This document shows positions 32,084-42,205 of a stretch of 64,000 nt of DNA, in pieces. The translations under genes were made by a program, and so were the position numbers. The notes under the pieces were generated by a model. That model was not told the origin of the DNA. It saw only the letters and a list, made by a program, of their open reading frames with translations, and made no database searches. The DNA comes from Rhypophila decipiens (Eukaryota; Ascomycota; Sordariomycetes; Sordariales; Naviculisporaceae). Where the stretch lies: assembly GCA_033297075.1 (NCBI GenBank), contig MU858052.1, forward strand, positions 62,001 to 126,000, in the 5' to 3' direction. Every line of letters starts with the position of its first letter. Within the stretch, counting starts at the first letter, position 1.

Positions 32084-34812
32084 GGTGACGGTGGTGCAGA
32101 ATTGATCTGCTGCTAAGTCGCGAAAAGGTTGAGAGGTCGACGGTCGCGGTCGACCGTAAAAGGCCTGGGGGTAAACAGGAGCTGTCGTGAGAGCTCCTAG
32201 AGCTGAGAGCGCGTCAGATGTCCAATTCCCAAGTAAAACGCCTTGCAGTGGAGGAAGAGTAGAAATAAATGAAAATGAAGATGGGGAAACGAGAGTAAAA
32301 GTAAAAGTGCAGAAACCGATGGGCTGGTGCCCAGTGATCAGGACTCCTCTTGTGCCAACCCGATCCAGTCAAAGCATTGGACCCTCTCGAGTGGTCCGGG
32401 GCTGAAATTGGCTTTACCCAGGATCAAGAAACAGGGAACTCACGCTATCGATGCGGCAGGCGCGCCGGCCGTGATTTCGTTTTGCTGCTAGCTCCCGATA
32501 TCCAATGGAAGGAGCGAAGGAGCTGGGCCCGGTATCCGTACTCCGTATCGACGATGGTATCCGTATTGAATTGGTTTGTTGTTTTGTGCACACAACCTGG
32601 AAGTCTTGGCGACTCACGAGCTCTCCCCGATCTCAAATTAATCCTGGATCCAAGAAGAAGAAAAAGAGGAAGAAAAAATATCCATCCACAGGGAGAGGGC
32701 GGCGACCCTGATTTTTATCATGGGCAGGCCATGCCACAAGCCGGTATTATGCAAGACAGGTGTTTTATCATGGTTGTGTTCCTTCTCTTTGTCACTTTGC
32801 ACTTTGTGATGCCAGAATCAAGGCGGGAGAGCTTGGAGAGTGACATGTGCGCGATGCTCCCGCATGACGCAACGCCGAGGAAATCTGGACGTCGTCCCTT
32901 CCCGACGAAGCTCAAGGTTGCATTCTGGGGGCAATCTTGGGCGGAACGTCCCCTGTCGACCTGCAAAAGCCTGCCCCAGTGCCCAATTTTCAGCAGGAGT
33001 GCGAAGGCACAGCAGGGTGCAGCGCTTGCTTCACTGGCTTGTGGTCGCCGACAAGGGTGGGTTACTGCCGATGCCCACTGACAAACCAGGACTCGTCCTA
33101 AAGGTGCGACTTGCTTCCCTCCCTCCTCCAAACCCCCAGATTGCAACCCGATCGAGATATCCCGTCCATCAATCTCCGTAGCTTACGGGGACCCACTCGC
33201 ATTTTTGAGCCTCTTTGATGATCAGCACACTTTGACTTGGTGGCTCTTGAATTTCATCATCTGTTCTTTCTCTGCCATCTCTGCCTCCAAGTCGACAAAC
33301 AATCGAGCAGACATGCACACACGATGAGTACAATCTCTAAAAAGAGCGAGAGGATCGATGGGCGTGTGTGATGCCCAAAGAGGACGCCAACTGGCCCAAT
33401 GTCTCAGTTGCCAGACATCCACTAAACCGTCTTGGAGATTGATTTTGAGAGACATGCACCAATCGGGGTGGAAGCGACAGCACACAACTCATCAACTCAT
33501 TTGCCCTCTTTCACCATGTTGATGCGGTGAAAGTGAGGGACCATGATGATAGATGGTCTGTGCGCTGTGAGATTACCGGGGTCAAGCTCCGCCCCCCATT
33601 GCCGACCGGCATGGCGATCTGGACCGGTCTGAAAGCTTGCTCCGCAGCATCGACATTTCAACACCAGCTCAAAAGTGCACCTACGTCAGTGATTTTCCAC
33701 GAGCGGATATGCACACTTTTTATAACGAGGGCGAGCCCAGCTGAAAATCTCAAGTCGAGAGAGTTGAATTGGCAAAAGAGACGAATCTTTTTTGGTCAAT
33801 CTCAGCCACACGGCGTGCTCGTGACGGTCACCAGCCGTCTTTCAGCTCTTTAGGCATTTCAGTCGCTGTTAGCGCCATCTCTTAGCGTGACGCAACGTTT
33901 CGTTTTTTACCTTGCTGCAACCGCAAAACCATTTTGATCGACTGCATAATGAAAATCCCATGAATCCGTCACAGCCGGTATCTTATCGACTGTTGTTTTC
34001 TTTCACTGCGCAGTTCACGACGACAGCTCTTTTGGAGCGCCATTTAGCAGATTATACGGATGGTGTGGGCGGACAAAAGACATGATATCGTCAAGTAAGA
34101 CGAGGATATCACCAGTGCTCAATCTGATACAGAGATCAAGATTAATGTGTAGCCTCTCGAGTGAGACTGAATAACGCATGACAATGCGCAGTTTACCTCC
34201 CGTACCACGACCCTGGAATTCCACAAGGGAGCCGGTGCCGAGGTGAAGCGCCCACGGCATTCCACGCCTCTGGCATGCTGGCCTTTGTTCAACGTCAGGA
34301 TGGTGACCTCATGGCCGTTTGCGGCATTTCCCCTTGACTGTGTGTGCGGCGCGGGAATAGGGGCTGGTCGGGAAGCTCCGACCAGAGCAGTTCGACGATG
34401 AAAAGGAGTTTGAGTATTTAACAACGGACAAACAAAAATAAAGAAAAGAAAATAACAAGATGATTATTCTCGTATTTCTTTATGAGATACAAGCAGGAAC
34501 TGGGGATTGCACAGTGGTCAGCAACACACAGACAAGTGTTGACGTGAGGTGTTCCGGTTCCGTCGCCATGAGCTTCAAACTCATTCATGACGGCTCCTTT
34601 GTTCATTGCCGTCTTGAGCTCGCCGTCAAAAAGGACACAATGGAGCTCAGCTTGTCAAAAAGACAATGGGTCTTTGAAGAGAAATGGATAGCTAAAATCT
34701 CATCGCTCAACTGATTCTTGCCTCTCGATCAACACTACTTGCGACAAGATCCGAAAAGCATTGCGCCTGAGTAGACAAGATACCATCATCGCCTATCGCC
34801 AAGTAAACAATC
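32084..34812. other. Intergenic, 2.7 kb, no gene recognised
   Basis: Divergent upstream regions of the CSC1-type gene and the unknown coiled-coil gene. It includes AAGAAGAAAAAGAGG-type purine runs near 32655-32680 and a small inverted repeat CTTTCACC/GGTGAAAG at 33508-33533. No RNA gene or coding frame of family character is seen. Confidence 0.5.
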
Positions 34813-36708
34813 ATGGCAACCGCCGTCGATCCACCAGAGGCTGTACCTCTCCCCTCTCACCTGGTCGAGCACGAAAAGGACCCAAATGGCAACCAGAGAG
34901 GGTACATCAAGGCGACTGACTACTCGCTCCCCTATTCCTCGCCCTGGTCGCGTAACCACGACCAAGAGATCAAAAACATGCTCCTCCGCCACATGAACTG
35001 CGGATATCTCTCGACAGCAGGCGCGCCTCCCACGCTGCTCGCTCTCAAGCAACACGCCCAATCACTATGCGTCCTAATCCAGGCGCTCAACCCGACGCTC
35101 AAGTCGGGCCAGATTCTCATCAGTGATCCCACCAGACCAGAGAACCGCAGGCCACTTGATTCCACCTCGGCGTTGCATACAGGCAAGAAGCCCTCATCAA
35201 AGTTTCAAGACCCCCGAGACATCAAGTACAAGCTCAACGACGCCTTTGACTTTCTCTCGGACCTCAGCGTTCCTTATACCAACGACGACCCGAACCACCA
35301 CAAGCCACTCGCCGGCCTGCTCAACGAGATCCGCGGCGTGCACGAGGCCTTTGGAAGTGATTCTCACTGCCCCTTGATGATTGTCAAGCCTCGAGGTTCG
35401 GACGAGGGAGTGCGCATGTACGCCAACCACCACAATCTCGTCATGCACGCCAACGCCTGCCTGGAACGTCTAGATCACGACTTCTCCCCCGTCGGCGGCC
35501 TGCTGGGTCTCCTCCCGGTGCAAACCGAAGATCCAGAAGGTGAGGATCTCGCCAAAGCAAGAAATAGCCTCTTTGGCCAGTGGCTCTTGTTCACACAGCA
35601 ACTCGTAGCGCGTATGCACGAGCTCGAACGATCCTACGGCAACGCCCTCGACGCCTTGGCCGGGGAAGCCGCCGTACCATACCAGTACCTCTCTTCGCTA
35701 GGCTCAGATGCCCGCCAGTCCGGACGGGAGATCGCCTACCCGCAAGATAAATGGCTCCTCGCCAACGCCGGCGAAGACGTGTTTTCCACCATCCACACCC
35801 TCCTCGACAGACAAGAAGAAATCCACCAGACCAAAGCGGCGCTCTACCGCCGCAATGGTGTCATGTCGGCATCTACCTCGATCTACGTGGATACCTCGGA
35901 CCCGCAAGTGAACGGGCCCGCAGATGGAACAGTCGTCTCTCCCCAAGATGGCGAAGCATACGCCCGAGGTTTGATCCCCATCACCATACCCACGCGATAT
36001 TACCGACTAGCTGGGCAAGGCAAAGGCACCGTCTTCATCGTCCCGGCATATCAAACCCATCCAAGCGTGGAATACACCCGTCTACTAGAAGACCAGCCAA
36101 CCATCATATCTTCGTTCCAACCCACCTGGCCACGTCGCGCCAGTGAGCTGGAGAAAGACTACCGCGACAAGGTAGAAATATCCAAGGCCCTCACCAGCGA
36201 GAATGCCAAGCTCAAAGAAAACCTCACCAAGCTCATTCGAGAACGCGATGCCATCAACAAGTCTCTGCACACTACGCTACAAGTCCAGAATCTGCTGCGT
36301 CGTACGGTCCAGGACTTGCCCCGGCCTGCCGAACGCTCGGAAGAATTTGAGAAAATCAGAAAGGACCCTGACGCACCTTCAGATCAGGAATTGAGATATG
36401 CTCAGGCACTAGAAGACCAGCGAAAGAGGGCAGATCTCGCCGAGGCCAAATTGAGGAATGAGACGAGGACCAGGAAGAACCTGCAGAAGGAGGTTACGAG
36501 GGCGGAGAGGGTCAAGGATGCGCTGATTGAAAAGTTGGCTGCGGCTCGTGTCAATAAGAAAGATGTTGATGATCTTATTGATAATGCGGAGGAGGGGGAT
36601 ACCCAGGTGGAGGAGAGTGTCCTTGATCGGATTGAGAGGAATGATCCGACTTTGCCGTTTGATCCGACCAAGTCTTGGGAGGGGTTTAAGGGGGGTTCAG
36701 TGCGTTGA
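34813..36708 (+). CDS. Conserved-looking protein of unknown function, C-terminal coiled coil
   Basis: Single exon of 631 residues starting at the ATG 34813 (context CAATCATGG). I do not recognise the family. The N-terminal half is a well-ordered, mixed sequence, with segments such as NMLLRHMNCGYLSTAGAPPT and LCVLIQALNPTLKSGQILIS. The middle (about 255-300) is helical (LFGQWLLFTQQLVARMHELE). Residues 370-430 are beta-like and include RGLIPITIPTRYYRLAGQGK. Residues about 439-592 are a long charged heptad-like helix (ELEKDYRDKVEISKALTSEN and KRADLAEAKLRNETRTRKNL). The tail ends near PFDPTKSWEGF. There is no signal peptide or membrane segment, so it is probably intracellular. A coiled-coil scaffold or trafficking factor is possible, but nothing in the sequence proves it. 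Confidence 0.85.
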   Translation: MATAVDPPEAVPLPSHLVEHEKDPNGNQRGYIKATDYSLPYSSPWSRNHDQEIKNMLLRHMNCGYLSTAGAPPTLLALKQHAQSLCVLIQALNPTLKSGQILISDPTRPENRRPLDSTSALHTGKKPSSKFQDPRDIKYKLNDAFDFLSDLSVPYTNDDPNHHKPLAGLLNEIRGVHEAFGSDSHCPLMIVKPRGSDEGVRMYANHHNLVMHANACLERLDHDFSPVGGLLGLLPVQTEDPEGEDLAKARNSLFGQWLLFTQQLVARMHELERSYGNALDALAGEAAVPYQYLSSLGSDARQSGREIAYPQDKWLLANAGEDVFSTIHTLLDRQEEIHQTKAALYRRNGVMSASTSIYVDTSDPQVNGPADGTVVSPQDGEAYARGLIPITIPTRYYRLAGQGKGTVFIVPAYQTHPSVEYTRLLEDQPTIISSFQPTWPRRASELEKDYRDKVEISKALTSENAKLKENLTKLIRERDAINKSLHTTLQVQNLLRRTVQDLPRPAERSEEFEKIRKDPDAPSDQELRYAQALEDQRKRADLAEAKLRNETRTRKNLQKEVTRAERVKDALIEKLAAARVNKKDVDDLIDNAEEGDTQVEESVLDRIERNDPTLPFDPTKSWEGFKGGSVR

Positions 36709-38101
36709 TGGTGAGAAGGGGTGGTGATTATTTTCCATGTGTTGAATGGAGTGACTAATACAGGCTGAGATGGAGTTTGGCTGCCGGTTTTCTTGTTTGG
36801 TTCTGTTGCTGGCTTATTGTTGAGTCTTTTTTTCAGTCTTGGTAATTAAGAATAACAACTGAGATTATGGTTTATTTACGACTGCTCCATGGTATTGCCG
36901 TAGTGACTTTTGAGGCATTATACCACTCGATCGTTGCACCTCACAAATCGCGCCGACTTTCTGGTGGAATGCCAGAGAGGACCACAATGGATGACAAATA
37001 AAAATTGTGTCTTTTTCATCATGGCCGTCGGTGATTTGAGACAGTTTGTAGTCAACGGCCCAAATTGGTGAGAGGATTCAAGTTGCATGTGCGTCGTCGA
37101 GTTTAAAGTGATGTGCCACCAAGATGTGATCAACCCCTCCAGGTCGGCGCATCACCAGCCAATCCCTGTCGGCGGCGCAACGAGAAGCATCGGTTGCCCT
37201 AGCAACAAGCCACCACCCACCATCCAATAGTCAACAAGCGTGCAATCGACCACCCGCAAATGAAGAAATGAAGAAAAGCCAAGCGCGAAAAGACGAAAAA
37301 AACCACCAGCACCCATCAACTCGGTTCCGTCGGTGTCTCAGTCGACCAATCCGCAACGATTTCTCTTCTTCTTCATGCACCTCACACCGGCCGAGTGCAG
37401 GTGACAGGGGGCACAGCCGGCATCCCGAAAGGGAAATATGTGTAAGCAGCAACTGTGACCAGTAAGAATCAAGAGTCCACACCACTGCATCGCACCGTCG
37501 GTCTGCTACGTTACCGGGGTTTGTTGATCTTGGTCCAAGGATCCGGGGAACGACCCCTCATTTTTCTTGCTCTGGCCTTTTGTTTTCTTTCTTCCTTTTT
37601 CGTACGGACAGTGTGCCCCATAACCTGATCCTTGATCAAGTTGAACAGCCGCGCCGTTGCTTCTCTGTTCTTCACCTCTCACCTTGTTTGCTCGCCTCGT
37701 CGTGTCGTTTTGTTGTTGGTTCTTTTTTTCCCTGTTGTGGAGCAAGCAAGCGAGGTGAGCGTTGAATTTGCTCCGTTATCGACGATCGCATTTGATATTG
37801 ATCCTCGGTCTTTTACTCATACTCTTGTAGCATCTTTATTATCATTGTCAGCATCGTTATAGCCCTCACCTGGATTGGATCTGCCAATCCGGACAGCCTT
37901 GAAGGCTTGGATCTCATCACTATTATCTTGGACTGGTGAAAGACAGAGGCAGAGGCAGTTCGAGATCATGTCTCCTCGCTGCTGAGAGCAAACGCAAGCA
38001 CGCAACAGGGCAGAGATCTAGCCATCAGCAAGCGTCCCGGCCTGGGAAGAGACCCATCAGCGCGGCCCACCGTTTGCTGCCGTGTCCACTTCACAACAGC
38101 C
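36709..38101. other. Intergenic and kelch-gene leader
   Basis: 1.4 kb before the kelch gene. Strong T/C tracts at 37330-37375 and 37575-37730 are typical of a fungal promoter/5' UTR. No RNA gene seen. Confidence 0.5.
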
Positions 38102-41100
38102 ATGCTGTCGATATCCGCCCTTGCTGCCGACGGCCGGGCCCGGAGACGAAAACGGCCATCACCATCCTGTCTCACCAGAATGGTCCTGTCAGCCACGGCA
38201 CTTGCCGTGCTAGCTGCCAACGGGGCATCGGCCGCCTCGTCCGGGGACAAACTCCCATACATTCCCACCACCATCCTGGTCTCATCATCATGGCCACTCG
38301 ATGACCCGTCTTCGCCCCCCAAGAAGCCGTCCATCCACGACAACATGGCCTACATCCTGACGCCCAAGCCAGACTCCAGCGGGGGCGTGGACCTTCTCAC
38401 CGTCGACTTTTCCAGCACCTTGTCGACATCCTCCGACTCGTCTATGCTCCAACCAGTCCCTGTTCCGTCCACCTCGGGCGACAACATGCCGCCCTTCCTC
38501 ACTGGAGCCGGCAGCGCAAAAGACATAACTTTTACCCCGACGATCCTGCCCAATGGCACGCTAGCTATCATATCAGGGGGCTCGTCATGCTCGTCTAGCA
38601 CCAACTCGGCCCAGATATACACCTACAGCTCGACCATCTCATCCTCGGCTTCCTCGCCACATCCTTCCGGGGTGTGGACTGTTCAATCGGTCACAGCAGC
38701 AGTCGCCACCTCATGGGACGCAGCCCAGTCGTTGAATCCATATTTCTATTCCTCGGGTATATCATTCTCGTCGCAGTTGGCACCGACTGTTTCCGAACCT
38801 TTGTTTTATCTCTACGGCGGCATGTGTCCCTACTCTTCGTCCAATCCCAGCAACTCTTCTTCCTCGGAAAATGATGGAAACTGGCAAACCTCGGCAGCCT
38901 ACTCAAACAAGATGCTCCGAATATCACCCGGCGACAACAGCGGGGGCTATAACCTCGAGAACGCGCCATCCCCGGGTGGCCCGCCCGTCGCAGTAGCAGG
39001 CTACACATTCACGCCCCTGACCCCGCCCAGCTTGGCAACTCGCGCCGGCGGGATTGTAACACAGCAAATGTCCTATGTCATGCTGGGGGGCCATACCCAG
39101 TCTGCATTTGTAAACATGTCCACTGCCGCGGTCTGGTCATTGCCCGAAGAGACATGGTCCTTTGTCGCTATCAAAGATTCCGAACCGGCGGATACAAAAG
39201 TCGACCTGGCCATCAAGGACGTTCATGGGGTGAGGATTACGGTGCCTGCTACACGAAAAGTCGATTCCCGGTCTGGACATTCTGCTGTTTTGAGCGAGGA
39301 CGGAAGTCGCCTTGTTGTTTTGGGGGGCTGGGTTGGGGATCTGCATGTGCCTGCTCAGCCGCAGTTGGTTATCCTCGAGGTTGGGGGGCATGGCGGCGGC
39401 GTTGGGTTTGAAGAATGGCGCTGGGGGGTTCCCCCTCTGACGGAGACCAATCAGAAGGGCATTTATGGGCATGGCGCGGTTTTGTTGCCGGGCAATGTGA
39501 TGATGGTTTATGGGGGATATGAGATTCCTGGGCCTGGATCCAGAAAGATGAAGAAGAACAAACGGCAGGCTTCCTCTCAGGGGGTGAGGTTCTTTAACAT
39601 CTCTTCTATGGAGTGGCAAGACGAGTACACCCACCCAACTGCAGCGTCCAATCCCTCTTCTCCCAACGGAGGTAATGGCAGCGGAAACAACAACGGCAAC
39701 AACCAGGACTCATCCAACCCAGACTCCAAATCCACCGACTCATCATCGTCATCCAAATTCCTCGGCCTAGGCGTCGGATTAGGCGTCGGCATCCCAGTCC
39801 TGCTAGCCCTCATCCTAGCAGGGGTATGCCTCCGACGCCGCCAACGCCGACGAGCCGAGCGCGACGATGCCCTCCGCGACCTAGCCCAAGGCGTGCCCAT
39901 AAGACACAACTCGGACGAAATGAGTGAACACAACGACCCCAACGCCGGAATCGGCTTCTTCCCATGGAACGCATCCACCGCCCAAGAGTGGTACACTGGC
40001 GGACTCGACCCTTACTCGGCTCCCACGAATAATCGACGACGATCGCTGGGCTACGAGACTCTTCGCGCGGGACAGGGAAAGAACGGGTTATACCAGCCTC
40101 CTCCTATGCCGCCTGCGCCGTTGATGACTACCAATCTGTTTGGTGGGGGAAGCTCGGGCAGGCCAAGAGGTAGCGTCGCAAGGGGACTGTACCAGCCTAC
40201 GACGGGAGTGGAGTACTCGTCTGGAGGCGGCGCACATGGAGTCAGATCGCCAGGTAGTAATCGAATCCACCCGATTTATGAAGACGACGAGGATGATGAT
40301 CTCGAAGATGGCGATTTGGCGGGGAGGAAACATACATCATTAATAAGTCCGGAGCTGGATGATGATGCTGGAGAGGATCCGTTTTTGACGCCTACCAAAG
40401 AGGGAAGTCTGAATTTGTCCCTCCAAGGACAGCAGGGGTTGTTCCGGCCGCCCAAGAGTAGTGGCAGTGCGAGTGCCAGTTCGGGTACTAGTAACAGTCG
40501 AGCATCGCCTTCTCCGGAACTGGTTCAGCAACAGAAACAAGGGCAAGCCCAAGATGCAGAGGTGCAAGGCTGGGTGTCGGATGTTGATGCTGCGGATGCT
40601 GTTTTGTCTGCGAGGATCAGCCGCCATGGCTCGACGACCACAAGGCCACCTGCTCTCAAACTCGTCTCTCAAACCCAGGGACAAACTACGCCGACGAGGC
40701 TATCACCTACCCGGAGACACTCAAACCATGGCACCTCAGGTCGCTTGACTCCCGGCACTGCACCACAAGCGGGCGACAAACAACTCGACGACGGCCGGAC
40801 AGGAAGCAACCTATCCGACGCTTCGGCATTTAGTTTTGTCCAAGGCGCCGAACGAGCGCACATGCGCAGCTCCAACAACATGAATCCCAACAAGCAAGTC
40901 AACCGCTCAGAGTCCCTCAGCGGGGGGAGCACATCCTCAACCAAGACATATAGCACGGCAAAATCAACATTTGCAAATCTTCAAGCAGAAGGTCCATCTC
41001 TTCTTCTTGCCGGCGGCGGCGGTAGACATTCCCTCCCCCATCCGCTGGAACAGCAGCTATACCTTAACCCCGACGATATTGTCGATGCAGAGGGGGATGA

Positions 41101-42205
41101 GGAATATGACCCCACCCCCGGGAGCCCGTCCAAGAATAGACGGTCTCAGAGGCATAGCTGGTTTGGATCCTTGAGGAGGGTCTTTTCGGGCGCGACGCCT
41201 TCTCCTGGTGGGTCGGCTAGTTCCAGGGGGGAAAGTCCCACTAGGGAGGGATTACTTGGGCCTTTGGCTGTCTCTTCGATGGAAGGAGGCGGCACAGCTG
41301 GGGGAGATTCGTCGAGTAATAGTAGATGGTTACAAGGTATGGGACTTGGTCTGGGGCCGGGTGGGTTATTGGTGAGGAGGAAGCAGGGGCGTGATGCTTG
41401 GGAGGATATTTTGCCCAGTCCGAAAGCTACTACTTCTTCTTCGCCTGTGAGAGAAAAGCACATGCAGGAAGAAGACCCAGACTGGGATGTGGAAAAGGCT
41501 GTTGAGCAGCGGTTGGTGCAGGTCATGTTTACGGTTCCCAAGGAGAGATTAAGGGTCGTGAATGCCGACTTGGACGGAGATGACATGTCACGGCATGAAG
41601 AACCGCACGTCGGGCAGGTTGCTGTGCTTGTTGACCCCGAGAGGGAGAGTTATCAGGCTTCCTCGTCGGGGGCTGAGTCTTCTGGCGCTTCGGCGGTTTC
41701 AATTCCTGTCGGGGGACCTTTGTTGGTTGATTTTGATGAGAAGAAGGAGGGCGGCTATGATGAGAAGGGAAAAGACAAGGCACCGATAAAAAAAAGTGAC
41801 ACTTTGGGGATACCTGCTCCTGTTCCTGTGCCGGTGCCAGTCCCGACGCCATCAACACCATCGAAGCAACAGGAGCAGAGCAAGACAGAGACGCTGAAGT
41901 TGGTGGCAAGTCAGGGGCAGAATACCGACTTGTTGACAGTCCACGGCCACGGGGAGTCTACAAGTGGCAGCTCGCAACAACAACAAAGACAATCCTCATC
42001 AGGCAGTCACCAAGGCGAAGTCGAGACCGTGAGCGGCATCTCACCTTCTCCATCGACAAGAAGCGGCAACGGAGCCGACCTGACCACCATCCACACAGCC
42101 GAGATGGTTCGTCTCGAGAGGCCGCGGACGAGGGTGCTCGAGATGGTGGAGAGCATCGAGAGCAAGAGTCGCGATGCTAGTCCCAGTGGCAGTCCTGTGA
42201 GGTGA
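38102..42205 (+). CDS. Single-pass membrane protein with extracellular kelch/galactose-oxidase-type propeller and long cytosolic tail
   Basis: Single exon of 1367 residues from ATG 38102. An alternative start at ATG 38180 (residue 27) would put a clean signal peptide (MVLSATALAVLAANGASA) at the N-terminus. The ectodomain (about 45-545) has Ser/Asn-rich blades with kelch-like strings: YVMLGGHTQSA, SGHSAVLSEDGSRLVVLGGW and YGHGAVLLPGNVMMVYGGYE. A Ser/Asn/Asp linker follows, then one membrane helix (about 552-575, LGLGVGLGVGIPVLLALILA) followed by the stop-transfer RRRQRRR. The remaining roughly 790 residues are cytosolic, disordered and Ser/Pro-rich, with an acidic patch (DEDDDLEDGD) and a PVPVPVP run. 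The architecture suggests a cell-surface sensor or polarity factor; ligand and partners are unknown. No catalytic copper-site pattern of true galactose oxidases is seen. Confidence 0.85.
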   Translation: MLSISALAADGRARRRKRPSPSCLTRMVLSATALAVLAANGASAASSGDKLPYIPTTILVSSSWPLDDPSSPPKKPSIHDNMAYILTPKPDSSGGVDLLTVDFSSTLSTSSDSSMLQPVPVPSTSGDNMPPFLTGAGSAKDITFTPTILPNGTLAIISGGSSCSSSTNSAQIYTYSSTISSSASSPHPSGVWTVQSVTAAVATSWDAAQSLNPYFYSSGISFSSQLAPTVSEPLFYLYGGMCPYSSSNPSNSSSSENDGNWQTSAAYSNKMLRISPGDNSGGYNLENAPSPGGPPVAVAGYTFTPLTPPSLATRAGGIVTQQMSYVMLGGHTQSAFVNMSTAAVWSLPEETWSFVAIKDSEPADTKVDLAIKDVHGVRITVPATRKVDSRSGHSAVLSEDGSRLVVLGGWVGDLHVPAQPQLVILEVGGHGGGVGFEEWRWGVPPLTETNQKGIYGHGAVLLPGNVMMVYGGYEIPGPGSRKMKKNKRQASSQGVRFFNISSMEWQDEYTHPTAASNPSSPNGGNGSGNNNGNNQDSSNPDSKSTDSSSSSKFLGLGVGLGVGIPVLLALILAGVCLRRRQRRRAERDDALRDLAQGVPIRHNSDEMSEHNDPNAGIGFFPWNASTAQEWYTGGLDPYSAPTNNRRRSLGYETLRAGQGKNGLYQPPPMPPAPLMTTNLFGGGSSGRPRGSVARGLYQPTTGVEYSSGGGAHGVRSPGSNRIHPIYEDDEDDDLEDGDLAGRKHTSLISPELDDDAGEDPFLTPTKEGSLNLSLQGQQGLFRPPKSSGSASASSGTSNSRASPSPELVQQQKQGQAQDAEVQGWVSDVDAADAVLSARISRHGSTTTRPPALKLVSQTQGQTTPTRLSPTRRHSNHGTSGRLTPGTAPQAGDKQLDDGRTGSNLSDASAFSFVQGAERAHMRSSNNMNPNKQVNRSESLSGGSTSSTKTYSTAKSTFANLQAEGPSLLLAGGGGRHSLPHPLEQQLYLNPDDIVDAEGDEEYDPTPGSPSKNRRSQRHSWFGSLRRVFSGATPSPGGSASSRGESPTREGLLGPLAVSSMEGGGTAGGDSSSNSRWLQGMGLGLGPGGLLVRRKQGRDAWEDILPSPKATTSSSPVREKHMQEEDPDWDVEKAVEQRLVQVMFTVPKERLRVVNADLDGDDMSRHEEPHVGQVAVLVDPERESYQASSSGAESSGASAVSIPVGGPLLVDFDEKKEGGYDEKGKDKAPIKKSDTLGIPAPVPVPVPVPTPSTPSKQQEQSKTETLKLVASQGQNTDLLTVHGHGESTSGSSQQQQRQSSSGSHQGEVETVSGISPSPSTRSGNGADLTTIHTAEMVRLERPRTRVLEMVESIESKSRDASPSGSPVR

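Noticed and set aside
33508..33533. CTTTCACC/GGTGAAAG inverted repeat
   Set aside because: Only 8 bases with a 10-base loop; such pairs are expected by chance in 64 kb.
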